Shown here: positions 1-6,206 of the stretch, piece after piece
Position numbering within the stretch: position 1 is the stretch's first letter
Layout of the letters: each line of letters begins with the position of its first letter
DNA from: Cyanobacteriota bacterium
GTDB lineage: Bacteria > Cyanobacteriota > Cyanobacteriia > Leptolyngbyales > Leptolyngbyaceae
Direction of reading: 5' to 3'
Length of the DNA: 8,777 nucleotides
Assembly: GCA_027482985.1 (NCBI GenBank)
Contig: JAIXVO010000171.1
Coordinates: 1 to 8,777, forward strand
Program-made: the position numbers and the translations under genes
The notes under the pieces: model-generated
Told to the model about the DNA's origin: nothing
The model's input: only the letters and a program-made list of their open reading frames with translations
Database searches by the model: none

Positions 1-1
1 C

Positions 2-250
2 CTGTTGCGGAAGTTGAATCAAACCGTTCTGGCCGAAGTGACCTCGGTTCATGAACTATCCGACGATCAGAAGCGATCGCTGCAAGAAAAAGTGATGGCG
101 ATCACGGGTGCGCGGAGTGTGGAACTGGAGACTCGAATTGATCCCGACCTGATTGGTGGAGTGATTATTAAGATCGGCTCTCAAGTGATTGATGCCAGTC
201 TGCGCGGTCAGTTGCGCCGTATTTCTCTCCGGCTCAGCAACGCCGCCTAA
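2..250 (+). CDS. atpH: ATP synthase F1 delta subunit, C-terminal part (5' end outside window)
   Basis: This is the 3' end of the gene for the F1 delta subunit (OSCP homologue; called atpD in some cyanobacterial annotations), which ties the top of the alpha3beta3 head to the peripheral b/b' stalk. Only the last 82 codons are present; the frame is already open at base 2, so the TTG at base 5 is not a start. The visible part contains the conserved C-terminal signature: a Gly-Gly-Val-Ile-Ile-Lys-Ile-Gly stretch followed by [13 protein letters not shown]. Upstream lies the typical helix with [11 protein letters not shown] and the strand-forming [14 protein letters not shown]. It ends with TAA and is followed 103 nt later by atpA on the same strand, the standard order in the cyanobacterial atp1 operon. 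No frame damage is seen. Identification is secure from the C-terminal motif and context. Confidence 0.95.
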   Translation: MLRKLNQTVLAEVTSVHELSDDQKRSLQEKVMAITGARSVELETRIDPDLIGGVIIKIGSQVIDASLRGQLRRISLRLSNAA

Positions 251-353
251 CGAGCTGTCGTCCAGCTTCAGCACTAGATTGGTTGATCCAGTCATTGCTT
301 GATTTCAACTTTGAACCCTCAAACCCTTGTTCACTCTTTGAGAGACTAACTTT
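251..353 (+). promoter_or_regulatory. atpH-atpA intercistronic leader with alternative hairpins and atpA ribosome binding site
   Basis: The gap holds three possible stems. AGCTG 253-257 can pair with CAGCT 263-267. TGAAC 312-316 can pair with GTTCA 329-333. CTCAAA 318-323 can pair with TTTGAG 337-342. The last two cannot form together as simple hairpins, because CTCAAA lies in the loop of the second. The third stem would cover part of GAGAG at 340-344, which is the likely Shine-Dalgarno element, 9 nt before the atpA ATG. This could modulate alpha translation relative to delta. The pairings are read from the sequence; any regulatory effect is inference. No convincing internal promoter is seen. 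Confidence 0.4.
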
Positions 354-1871
354 ATGGTAAGTATTCGCCCTGACGAAATTAGCAGCATTATTCGCCAACA
401 GATTGAGCAGTACGACCAGGACATTAAAGCCGCCAACGTCGGGACTGTGCTCCAGGTGGGAGACGGCATCGCTCGGATCTATGGTCTAGAGCAAGCCATG
501 GCGGGTGAGTTGTTGGAGTTTGAAGATGGCTCCATCGGCATCGCCCTGAACCTGGAAGAAGATGATGTGGGTGCTGTGTTGATGGGCACTGGTCGCGGCA
601 TTGAAGAAGGTAGCTCGGTGAAGTCTACTGGTCGGATTGCCCAGGTGCCTGTGGGGGATGCCCTAATTGGTCGCGTCGTGGATGCGCTCGGTCGGCCCCT
701 GGATGGCAAAGGCGACATTTCGACTTCGGAAACCCGCCTGCTGGAATCGATGGCACCGGGGATTATTGCGCGGAAGTCGGTGTGTGAACCCCTGCAAACC
801 GGGATTACGGCAATCGACTCCATGATTCCCATTGGTCGGGGTCAACGGGAACTGATCATTGGGGACCGTCAAACGGGTAAGACCGCGATCGCGATCGACA
901 CTATCCTCAACCAAAAAACTGAGAATGTGATCTGCGTGTACGTGGCGATCGGGCAAAAGGCTTCTACCGTCGCCAACATTGTTAACGTCTTGCGCGAACG
1001 CGGTGCGTTGGATTACACCATCGTCGTTGCTGCGAACGCGAATGACCCCGCTTCGTTGCAATACCTGGCACCTTACACTGGGGCAGCGATGGCTGAGTAC
1101 TTCATGTACAAAGGTCGCCACACCCTCGTCGTGTACGATGACCTCTCCAAGCAAGCTCAGGCTTATCGCCAAATGTCCTTGCTGCTGCGTCGTCCCCCCG
1201 GTCGGGAAGCTTACCCCGGCGACGTGTTCTATCTCCACTCGCGCTTGTTGGAACGCGCTGCCAAACTGAACGATGCCCTGGGTAGCGGTAGCATGACCGC
1301 CCTTCCCATCGTGGAAACCCAAGCAGGTGACGTTTCGGCGTACATTCCCACCAACGTGATTTCGATTACCGACGGGCAAATCTTCCTGTCTACTGACCTG
1401 TTCAACTCGGGCTTGCGTCCGGCTGTGAACGCGGGGATTTCCGTGTCGCGGGTGGGTTCGGCAGCGCAAACCAAGGCGATGAAGAAGGTCGCCGGGAAAG
1501 TGAAGCTGGAACTGGCGCAGTTTGACGATTTGCAGGCGTTTGCTCAATTCGCTTCGGATTTGGACAAAGCGACCCAGAACCAACTCGCTCGCGGTCAACG
1601 CCTGCGGGAAATTCTGAAACAGTCCCAATTTTCACCCCTGTCGGTGGGTGATCAAGTGGCAGCGATCTACGCTGGGATTAATGGCTACCTGGATGACATC
1701 CCCACGGATAAAGTCGTGGCTTACCTGCAAGGTCTGCGGGAATACCTGGCCACCAGTGCGCCCAAGTATGGCGAACTGATTCGGGAGAAGCGCGAACTCA
1801 GTGCGGAAGCCGAAGAAGCCTTGAAAGGCGCGATCGCGGAGTACAAGAAAACCTTCCTGGCAAGCGTCTAG
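354..1871 (+). CDS. atpA: ATP synthase F1 alpha subunit
   Basis: Non-catalytic nucleotide-binding subunit of the F1 hexamer (alpha3beta3) of the proton-driven ATP synthase in thylakoid and cell membranes. The 505-aa product has the normal family length. The N-terminal beta-barrel domain spans roughly residues 25-95. The nucleotide-binding domain has Walker A GDRQTGKT at 170-177 and a Walker B-type strand LVVYDD at 258-263. The ATPase alpha/beta signature [10 protein letters not shown] is at 356-365, with Arg366 in the position of the conserved arginine contributed to the neighbouring beta catalytic site. A helical C-terminal domain follows. Glutamine in the Walker A (RQTGKT) is the usual alpha-subunit feature. 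The start at ATG 354 is preceded by GAGAG at 340-344, and the N-terminus [17 protein letters not shown] is typical for cyanobacteria. It lies between the delta and gamma genes. No truncation or unusual residue was noticed. Confidence 0.99.
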   Translation: MVSIRPDEISSIIRQQIEQYDQDIKAANVGTVLQVGDGIARIYGLEQAMAGELLEFEDGSIGIALNLEEDDVGAVLMGTGRGIEEGSSVKSTGRIAQVPVGDALIGRVVDALGRPLDGKGDISTSETRLLESMAPGIIARKSVCEPLQTGITAIDSMIPIGRGQRELIIGDRQTGKTAIAIDTILNQKTENVICVYVAIGQKASTVANIVNVLRERGALDYTIVVAANANDPASLQYLAPYTGAAMAEYFMYKGRHTLVVYDDLSKQAQAYRQMSLLLRRPPGREAYPGDVFYLHSRLLERAAKLNDALGSGSMTALPIVETQAGDVSAYIPTNVISITDGQIFLSTDLFNSGLRPAVNAGISVSRVGSAAQTKAMKKVAGKVKLELAQFDDLQAFAQFASDLDKATQNQLARGQRLREILKQSQFSPLSVGDQVAAIYAGINGYLDDIPTDKVVAYLQGLREYLATSAPKYGELIREKRELSAEAEEALKGAIAEYKKTFLASV

Positions 1872-1872
1872 C

Positions 1873-1925
1873 AGGGAACAGGGGTGAGGTGAAGCCTTTT
1901 TCCCTCGCCCCGACCCCTAGTCCCT
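1873..1925 (+). promoter_or_regulatory. imperfect hairpin between atpA and atpG
   Basis: The 71-nt atpA-atpG gap contains a dyad. AGGGA 1873-1877 pairs with TCCCT 1921-1925, and AGGGGT 1880-1885 pairs with ACCCCT 1913-1918, separated by a 2x2 internal loop; GG 1888-1889 can add pairs with CC 1909-1910. The stem would begin two bases after the atpA stop codon and ends 17 nt before the atpG ATG. No T-run follows it, so it is not a canonical intrinsic terminator. It could be an mRNA-stability or partial-attenuation element helping to give more alpha than gamma (3:1 in the enzyme), or simply one of the AGGG/CCCT-rich filler repeats found in cyanobacterial intergenic DNA. The pairing is seen; the role is inference. 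Confidence 0.45.
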
Positions 1926-1942
1926 CATCCCTGGTCAAAGTC

Positions 1943-2890
1943 ATGCCTAACCTCAAATTTATTCGTGACCGGATTCAGTCGGTCAAAAATACCAAAAAAA
2001 TTACTGAAGCCATGCGCCTGGTGGCCGCAGCCAAGGTGCGTCGTGCCCAGGAACAGGTGATTGCGACTCGTCCCTTTGCCGATCGCTTAGCCCAAGTCCT
2101 GTACGGGTTGCAGGCGCGGCTGCGGTTTGAAGATGCTAACTTGCCGCTGTTACGGAAGCGGGATGTGAAAACCGTGGGGATTTTAGTGATCTCCGGCGAT
2201 CGCGGCTTGTGCGGTGGGTATAACTCCAACGTCATCCGGCGGGCAGAGAATCGCGCCAAAGAACTCAAAGCGGAAGGCATCGATTATCGGTTCGTGCTGG
2301 TTGGGCGGAAAGCGGCGCAGTACTTCCAACGGCGGGAACAACCGATCGACGCGGTGTTCTCCGGATTAGAACAGGTGCCGACCGCAGCGGAAGCATCCCA
2401 AATTGCGGATACCCTGCTGGAATTATTCCTCTCGGAAACAGTGGATAAAGTCGAGTTGGTTTACACTCGCTTCGTCTCCCTGATCAGTTCCCGTCCGGTG
2501 ATTCAAACCCTGCTGCCCTTAGACCCGCAAGGTCTGGAAGTGGCGGATGATGAGATCTTCCGGTTAACGACGCGGGGCGGACAGTTTGAAGTCAGTCGGG
2601 AAAAAGTCACCGCGGCGGTGCAAAACTTCCCGAAAGACATGATCTTCGAGCAAGATCCGACGCAAATTCTGGATGCCTTGCTGCCGCTGTACCTGAACAA
2701 CCAACTGTTACGGGCGTTGCAAGAGTCCTCTGCCAGTGAGTTGGCAGCGCGGATGACGGCCATGAGTAGCGCTAGCGATAACGCGAAGGAATTGATTGGC
2801 AGTTTAACGTTGTCTTACAACAAAGCCCGTCAGGCCGCGATTACCCAGGAAATTCTGGAAGTCGTCGGCGGTTCCGAAGCCCTACGGTAG
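1943..2890 (+). CDS. atpG: ATP synthase F1 gamma subunit
   Basis: Central rotor-shaft subunit of F1 (also named atpC in cyanobacteria); its N- and C-terminal helices form the coiled coil turning inside alpha3beta3. The 315-aa product starts [20 protein letters not shown], the family N-terminus, which fixes ATG 1943 over an in-frame GTG at 1889. The Rossmann-like middle has [13 protein letters not shown] at 85-97, and the C-terminal helix includes [18 protein letters not shown] at about 287-304. Around residues 195-227 it carries the insertion typical of photosynthetic gamma subunits ([17 protein letters not shown]). The paired cysteines that give chloroplast gamma its thioredoxin control are absent; the only cysteine is Cys90. 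This is the normal cyanobacterial state. No strong Shine-Dalgarno is visible before the start. It is the last gene of the operon, followed by a terminator. Confidence 0.98.
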   Translation: MPNLKFIRDRIQSVKNTKKITEAMRLVAAAKVRRAQEQVIATRPFADRLAQVLYGLQARLRFEDANLPLLRKRDVKTVGILVISGDRGLCGGYNSNVIRRAENRAKELKAEGIDYRFVLVGRKAAQYFQRREQPIDAVFSGLEQVPTAAEASQIADTLLELFLSETVDKVELVYTRFVSLISSRPVIQTLLPLDPQGLEVADDEIFRLTTRGGQFEVSREKVTAAVQNFPKDMIFEQDPTQILDALLPLYLNNQLLRALQESSASELAARMTAMSSASDNAKELIGSLTLSYNKARQAAITQEILEVVGGSEALR

Positions 2891-2929
2891 GCCATTCGAT
2901 CGCGATGATTCGGTGATTGAAATGATCGA

Positions 2930-2956
2930 AAGGCGGCTGATCTTCAGTCGCTTTTT
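2930..2956 (+). terminator. intrinsic terminator of the atp operon
   Basis: GCGGCTGA at 2933-2940 pairs with TCAGTCGC at 2944-2951 (eight pairs, one of them G-U), with a 3-nt TCT loop, followed directly by a run of five T at 2952-2956. A upstream of the stem can pair into the T-run. It lies 40 nt after the gamma stop codon, where the end of the atp1 operon is expected. Confidence 0.85.
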
Positions 2957-2983
2957 GTCATTTTCCCCGGCTTGCACTATGAT
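2955..2983 (+). promoter_or_regulatory. sigma70-type promoter for tRNA-Lys (and probably the ABC genes)
   Basis: TTGTCA at 2955-2960 (five of six matches to TTGACA) is separated by exactly 17 nt from TATGAT at 2978-2983 (five of six matches to TATAAT). Transcription would begin near 2990, about 19 nt before the mature tRNA 5' end. The -35 box shares two bases with the T-tract of the preceding terminator. No other credible promoter is seen between here and the permease gene. Confidence 0.6.
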
Positions 2984-3008
2984 CGATAAGTTATTCAGCC
3001 ATCGCCCC

Positions 3009-3080
3009 GGGTGACTAGCGCAACGGTAGCGCATCGGACTCTTAATCCGTTGGTTCTGGGTTCGAATCCCAGGTCACCCA
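3009..3080 (+). tRNA. tRNA-Lys (anticodon CTT)
   Basis: A 72-nt cloverleaf can be folded completely. The acceptor stem is GGGTGAC 3009-3015 with GTCACCC 3073-3079 and discriminator A3080. The D stem is GCGC 3018-3021 with GCGC 3029-3032. The anticodon stem is CGGA 3035-3038 with TCCG 3046-3049, with a T-T mismatch at its first position (3034/3050). The anticodon loop is CTCTTAA 3039-3045 with anticodon CTT at 3041-3043, reading the lysine codon AAG. The variable loop has 5 nt. The T stem is CTGGG 3056-3060 with CCCAG 3068-3072 around TTCGAAT. The 3' CCA is not encoded (TTC follows), so it must be added by the CCA-adding enzyme. Cyanobacteria also need tRNA-Lys(TTT), which is not in this window. 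Confidence 0.97.
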
Positions 3081-3095
3081 TTCTTTTGTTGCCGC

Positions 3096-3887
3096 ATGAA
3101 ATATTGGACTGAAACGATCGCGATCGCCCGTCGCATCCTCACAGAACTGCTCCGCCGCAAACGCAGCCTGATTTTTTGGGCCATTTTTCCCATCGCCGTG
3201 TTAATCCTGAATGGGCTAATTTTTGCCGAACGCTCCAAAACCGCCCTGCCGGAACCCCTGACTTTAGGACAGGCATTACAACGAGCCGCACCCGCCACCT
3301 TAGTCGGTGCCGCTCTGTTTTTTAGTTGTCTGGGAGGCAGTGTGGCGACGGTCGTTTCTGAACGGGAACAGCACACCCTGAAACGCCTGTTTCTCAGTCC
3401 TCTCAGTGGGGTGTCCTACTTTTTGGGGATTGGGCTGGCGCATAGCGCGATCGCGGTGGGGCAAACCCTCCTGGTGGGACTGACTGCCTACGGGCTGGGG
3501 GCGAGATTTCAGGGATCAATCGGGTTAGCGGCGATCGTCATTCTCCTGAGTATCCTGTCTTATGTCGGGGTGGGGTTCATTTTGGGCACCCAACTGGCGC
3601 GCCGGACGGAAGATGTGAATACCCTCGTGGCGGCGTTCGGCGTGCCCCTGCTGATTCTGGGCGGGGCTTTTGTGCCAGCCTTCATTTTCCCCAAAGTGCT
3701 ATTAGACCTGGCGCAATACAATCCCATCTTCCACATGAACGAAGCCCTGACAAAAATTGTCGATGAAGGCAATGGGTTAGCCGAAATTGGGGCACATTTC
3801 TGGTTTCTGGTAGTGTTTGCGATCGCCATGATTGCCGCCGGGTGGCTATCTTATCGACGGATGTTGCAAGTGGAGCGCAGGCTATAG
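3096..3887 (+). CDS. ABC-2 type transporter permease
   Basis: Membrane component of an ABC exporter-type transporter, 263 aa, of the ABC-2 family with six predicted transmembrane segments at about 25-45, 65-87, 107-133, 141-163, 175-198 and 234-252. Between segments 2 and 3 is the family motif EREQHTLKRLFLSPLS (90-105), the cytoplasmic coupling region expected to contact the ATPase. YNPIFHMNEALTKI after segment 5 is the typical ABC-2 C-terminal motif. It has no signal peptide or fused ATPase. The start ATG 3096 is the only reasonable one (next Met is residue 214) and lies just 15 nt after the tRNA-Lys 3' end, with no Shine-Dalgarno in that short leader. The ATPase gene follows 19 nt downstream, so the two form one transporter. 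The substrate (drug, lipid, polysaccharide or other) cannot be told from the sequence. Confidence 0.9.
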   Translation: MKYWTETIAIARRILTELLRRKRSLIFWAIFPIAVLILNGLIFAERSKTALPEPLTLGQALQRAAPATLVGAALFFSCLGGSVATVVSEREQHTLKRLFLSPLSGVSYFLGIGLAHSAIAVGQTLLVGLTAYGLGARFQGSIGLAAIVILLSILSYVGVGFILGTQLARRTEDVNTLVAAFGVPLLILGGAFVPAFIFPKVLLDLAQYNPIFHMNEALTKIVDEGNGLAEIGAHFWFLVVFAIAMIAAGWLSYRRMLQVERRL

Positions 3888-3906
3888 GCCGGGAGATGAA
3901 CACACG

Positions 3907-4806
3907 ATGACCATGTTGCACCTCGATCGCGTCAGTAAAGCCTACGGCAAGCGTCCCGTTTTGCAGGATTTGAGCCTATCGGTGGCAGCAGGCGAAATTT
4001 ATGGCCTCCTGGGACCCAATGGGGCTGGCAAAACCACAACCCTCAACATTCTCTGTAACCTGCTTAAAGCCGATCGCGGCACCATTCGGATCAATGACCA
4101 ACCCGTGTCCGAACGCACCAAGTTATTGATCGGTGTCGCCCCGCAAGAAACCCTGATTTATCGCTACCTCACCTGCCAGGAAAATCTCCAGTTTTTTGCC
4201 AATTTGTATGGCCTGCGAGGGCGATCGCTGCCATCCCGCCTACAAACCTGTCTCGCCGCTGTGGGATTGAGCGATCGCGCGACCAGTTTAGCCGAAACCT
4301 TGAGTGGCGGCATGCAGCGGCGGCTCAGTCTCGCGATCGCCCTCATCCACCAGCCCAAACTCCTAATTCTGGATGAACCCACCACCGGATTAGATCTAGA
4401 AGCCCGCTTTGAAATGTGGGAGTTAATTCGCCAACTGCAACGGGACGGCATCACCATCTTGCTGACCACCCATCTGCTCGATGAAGCCGAACGCCTCTGC
4501 GATCGCATCGGTCTGCTCAAACAAGGGCAACTGATCGCAGCAGGCAGTCTAGCCGAACTGCGGCAACTCATCCCAGCCCAAGAAATTGTCCTGGTGCAGA
4601 CCACCCAGGAAGAGCAAGCGATCGCCCGTGCCACCGAACTCAATTATCCCCATCATCGGTACGGCAATGATCTCGCCTTCTGGCTCCCCGCCCCCCTGGA
4701 ACTCAAAGAAATTCTGGCCCAATTCGACGGCATCCCCCTCGACTCCATCGCCCGCCAACCCGTGCGCCTGGAGCACATCTACCTGGAAGTGATGAGATCG
4801 GGCTAG
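3907..4806 (+). CDS. ABC transporter ATP-binding protein
   Basis: ATPase partner of the preceding permease, 299 aa. All nucleotide-binding-domain motifs are intact: Walker A GPNGAGKTT at 36-44, Q-loop Gln80, signature LSGGMQRRL at 132-140, Walker B LLILDEP at 152-158 followed by TTGLD, and the switch histidine His189 in TTHLLDEAE. This is the CcmA/DrrA-like class usually paired with ABC-2 permeases. The last 75 or so residues after the domain form a small extra region, also usual in this class, ending IYLEVMRSG. ATG 3907 is chosen because the domain begins at once (MTMLHLDRVSKAYG) and GGGAG lies at 3891-3895. ATG 3913 two codons later is an alternative, and the in-frame extension upstream overlaps the permease and has no homologous look. 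It probably supplies energy for export of an unidentified compound. Confidence 0.95.
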   Translation: MTMLHLDRVSKAYGKRPVLQDLSLSVAAGEIYGLLGPNGAGKTTTLNILCNLLKADRGTIRINDQPVSERTKLLIGVAPQETLIYRYLTCQENLQFFANLYGLRGRSLPSRLQTCLAAVGLSDRATSLAETLSGGMQRRLSLAIALIHQPKLLILDEPTTGLDLEARFEMWELIRQLQRDGITILLTTHLLDEAERLCDRIGLLKQGQLIAAGSLAELRQLIPAQEIVLVQTTQEEQAIARATELNYPHHRYGNDLAFWLPAPLELKEILAQFDGIPLDSIARQPVRLEHIYLEVMRSG

Positions 4807-4812
4807 GGCGCA

Positions 4813-4840
4813 GGCAGAAGGCAGAAGGCAGAAGGCTGAG
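4813..4840. repeat. heptamer tandem repeat (GGCAGAA x3 plus one degenerate copy)
   Basis: Three perfect GGCAGAA units at 4813-4819, 4820-4826 and 4827-4833 are followed by the degenerate GGCTGAG 4834-4840. The array begins 7 nt after the ATPase stop codon. Short tandem heptamers are a known class of cyanobacterial intergenic repeat (STRR); the resemblance is by pattern, not by a database match. Confidence 0.75.
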
Positions 4841-5135
4841 GCAATCATTCGGTTGAACTTAAGTCCTTTTCAGGGGTTCGCTCAACAACGTCACAACCGG
4901 AATACTCTTGCGCCGCCCCAGCGTTGCCCTTTGGAGGGGGTTCGGGCTTCGACCTGAGCGCTCAGCCGAACGGGGACGCAACCGTCCCCTGAATTCGGGG
5001 GGTTTGGGGGGCTGCCACCCAAGCCCAGAATCCTGGTTTTGCCCAGAGACTTGCGCTACTACCAAACTTGTAGCCAAAGAGAATAGCCCATTGTCTTTAG
5101 ATGAGGCAGTCGTAGATTCAGTCGGTTAGCTGACA
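4841..5135. repeat. non-coding, dyad-rich convergent intergenic region
   Basis: No credible gene lies between the two converging genes. The region holds several inverted repeats. One is the perfect 12-bp palindrome CTGAGCGCTCAG 4954-4965, flanked by TTCG 4948-4951 and CGAA 4967-4970. A second is GGGGAC 4972-4977 with GTCCCC 4984-4989 over a 6-nt loop. A third is GCTAC 5055-5059 with GTAGC 5070-5074, extendable by TTG/CAA. Two runs of six G, at 4997-5002 and 5006-5011, are split by TTT. HIP1 octamers are absent here although frequent in the flanking genes. The style is like the interspersed repeat families in large cyanobacterial genomes, and part of it can be read as an arginine/proline-rich spurious frame. 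Family membership is inference from appearance. Confidence 0.5.
5021..5040 (+). terminator. weak terminator-like hairpin downstream of the ABC genes
   Basis: CCAG 5025-5028 pairs with CTGG 5033-5036 over AATC and is followed by TTTT 5037-5040, with AA 5021-5022 able to pair into the T-run. The stem is only four pairs and lies 220 nt after the ATPase stop, so this is a weak candidate. It is the only one I see for the + strand unit. Confidence 0.25.
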
Positions 5136-5996
5136 TCAACCGCAACCGAGTTGGTGACACTTAACAAAGTCAGGACGAGTATTGTGATTTTGTTGCAGGC
5201 GAGACTCCAACCCCGCCCAATCCGCCTGCTCAATTTGGGCAATCACTTTGTCCAGTTGATCGCGGTAAGCATGGAGCGATCGCACCAAAGATTCCGAGTT
5301 GTACCGCGCCATCATCAGCCCCAATTCCGGATTCCCCCCGCCGACTCGGCTCGTATCCCGAAACCCAGTACTGGCAAGTTCTTGCGCCAATTTCAAGACA
5401 CTGGTATCCGTTTCACTGCCACAGGCTGCCACCAGACTCCCACTGATCATGGCTGGCAAATGAGAAATCCAGGCGACGGCGCGATCGTGCTCATCTGGAT
5501 GACAATGGTAGATCCGGGATTGTAGCGGACGGACTAAGGCTTCCACTTGCTGCACTGCCGCAGGGGGGGTCTGGTCATTGGGCGTGAGCACATAGGCACA
5601 CCCTTTGAACAAGCCCAGTTGTGCCGCCTCAATGCCATTCTCGGCCTTACCAGCCATCGGATGACCCCCGACAAAATTCGGCCAGTGAGGTGCGACCGCC
5701 TGCATCACCCACCCTTTCACGGAGCCCACATCGGTTAATACCGTATCGGAAGAAATATGAGGAATTAATTCCAGTACCGTTGATTCCATCGTGGCAAGCG
5801 GAGTACAAATAAAAATCACCTCTGCTTGTCGCATGAGATCCAGTCCGGTCATCGCGGCATCCACTGCCCCGATCGCCACCGCGCGATCGCAGGTATCCTG
5901 TTTCCGACTCGCGCCGACCACACGATAACCGAGCGATCGCAAGTCCAACCCTAACGATCCGCCAATTAAGCCAAGCCCTACAATTCCAATGGTCAT
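5136..5996 (-). CDS. tyrA: arogenate/prephenate dehydrogenase (TyrA family)
   Basis: Cytosolic enzyme of tyrosine synthesis that oxidatively decarboxylates arogenate (or prephenate) with NAD(P)+. The 286-aa product has the short cyanobacterial form without chorismate mutase or ACT domain. An N-terminal Rossmann fold has GLGLIGGSLG at 7-16 (GxGxxG 7-12). Ser30-Arg31 after the second strand match the residues expected for NADP+ preference, as in Synechocystis arogenate dehydrogenase. Other conserved blocks are TDVGSVK 88-94, HPMAG 112-116 with the catalytic His112, and GFRDTSR 211-217 with the substrate-binding Arg217, followed by GGGNPELGLMMARYN. A helical dimerisation domain forms the C-terminus. 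The start at 5996 gives MTIGIVGLGLIGG, the family N-terminus, with a weak GGTGG upstream. Arogenate is the likelier substrate by relationship to cyanobacterial enzymes; this is inference. It converges on the ABC genes and diverges from the pentapeptide gene. Confidence 0.94.
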   Translation of the reverse strand: MTIGIVGLGLIGGSLGLDLRSLGYRVVGASRKQDTCDRAVAIGAVDAAMTGLDLMRQAEVIFICTPLATMESTVLELIPHISSDTVLTDVGSVKGWVMQAVAPHWPNFVGGHPMAGKAENGIEAAQLGLFKGCAYVLTPNDQTPPAAVQQVEALVRPLQSRIYHCHPDEHDRAVAWISHLPAMISGSLVAACGSETDTSVLKLAQELASTGFRDTSRVGGGNPELGLMMARYNSESLVRSLHAYRDQLDKVIAQIEQADWAGLESRLQQNHNTRPDFVKCHQLGCG

Positions 5997-6206
5997 TTTA
6001 GTTGTCCACCCAGGTTATCCAATGCCATATTGATGCCAAAATATCCCAACCGTCATCCGTTCGATTAAAGACTTAGACTGAGGTTTAAATCCCCGCTCAA
6101 ATGCTCACAAATCCTTTGAAATGCAGAGAATCGGGGGGTGCTACAACCGGATCAGGGGGAACCCTGATGAAAGAACAGCCTGACATTGTCGCAAAGGAAA
6201 TGTTGC
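5997..6206. promoter_or_regulatory. divergent intergenic region between tyrA and the pentapeptide-repeat gene
   Basis: This 210-nt region must hold the promoters of both divergent genes. I see no strong -35/-10 pair. TTCGAT 6060-6065 with TTAAAT 6085-6090 is a weak candidate for the + strand. A dyad ATATT 6027-6031 / AATAT 6040-6044 (8-nt spacer) lies near the tyrA side. CCCCG 6091-6095 could pair with CGGGG 6132-6136. AAAGGA at 6193-6198 is the Shine-Dalgarno for the + strand gene. HIP1 is absent. Confidence 0.4.
6151..6168 (+). promoter_or_regulatory. perfect 7-bp leader hairpin with GGAA (GNRA) tetraloop
   Basis: ATCAGGG 6151-6157 pairs perfectly with CCCTGAT 6162-6168 over GGAA 6158-6161, a GNRA-type tetraloop. 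It sits 38 nt upstream of the pentapeptide gene's ATG and 24 nt before its Shine-Dalgarno. No T-run follows on either strand, so it is not a terminator. A DNA operator is possible, since the same dyad is a 7+7 palindrome. The structure is seen; its role is unknown. Confidence 0.5.

Noticed and set aside
663..1628. Long antisense open frame (321 codons) opposite atpA
   Set aside because: A shadow of the strongly conserved alpha gene; the translation shows no recognisable motif.
1889..1942. In-frame GTG extension giving gamma 18 extra residues
   Set aside because: The added peptide is Pro/Ser-rich and lies in the intercistronic hairpin; the family N-terminus MPNLK begins at ATG 1943.
3832..3906. 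Upstream in-frame extension of the ABC ATPase overlapping the permease end
   Set aside because: The ATPase domain starts at ATG 3907, with GGGAG shortly upstream; the extension reads through permease codons in another frame.
4997..5011. G-quadruplex formed by two G6 runs
   Set aside because: Only two tracts separated by TTT are present; a stable four-tract arrangement would need zero-length loops.
4908..5129. Possible 73-codon gene on the + strand in the convergent gap
   Set aside because: The product is low-complexity Arg/Pro/Gly-rich, has no ribosome site, and lies over inverted repeats; it looks like a spurious frame in repeat DNA.
6186..6206. TTG start upstream of the pentapeptide gene
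   Set aside because: It would place the AAAGGA ribosome site inside the coding region; ATG 6207 has proper spacing and the usual MNAEELL start.
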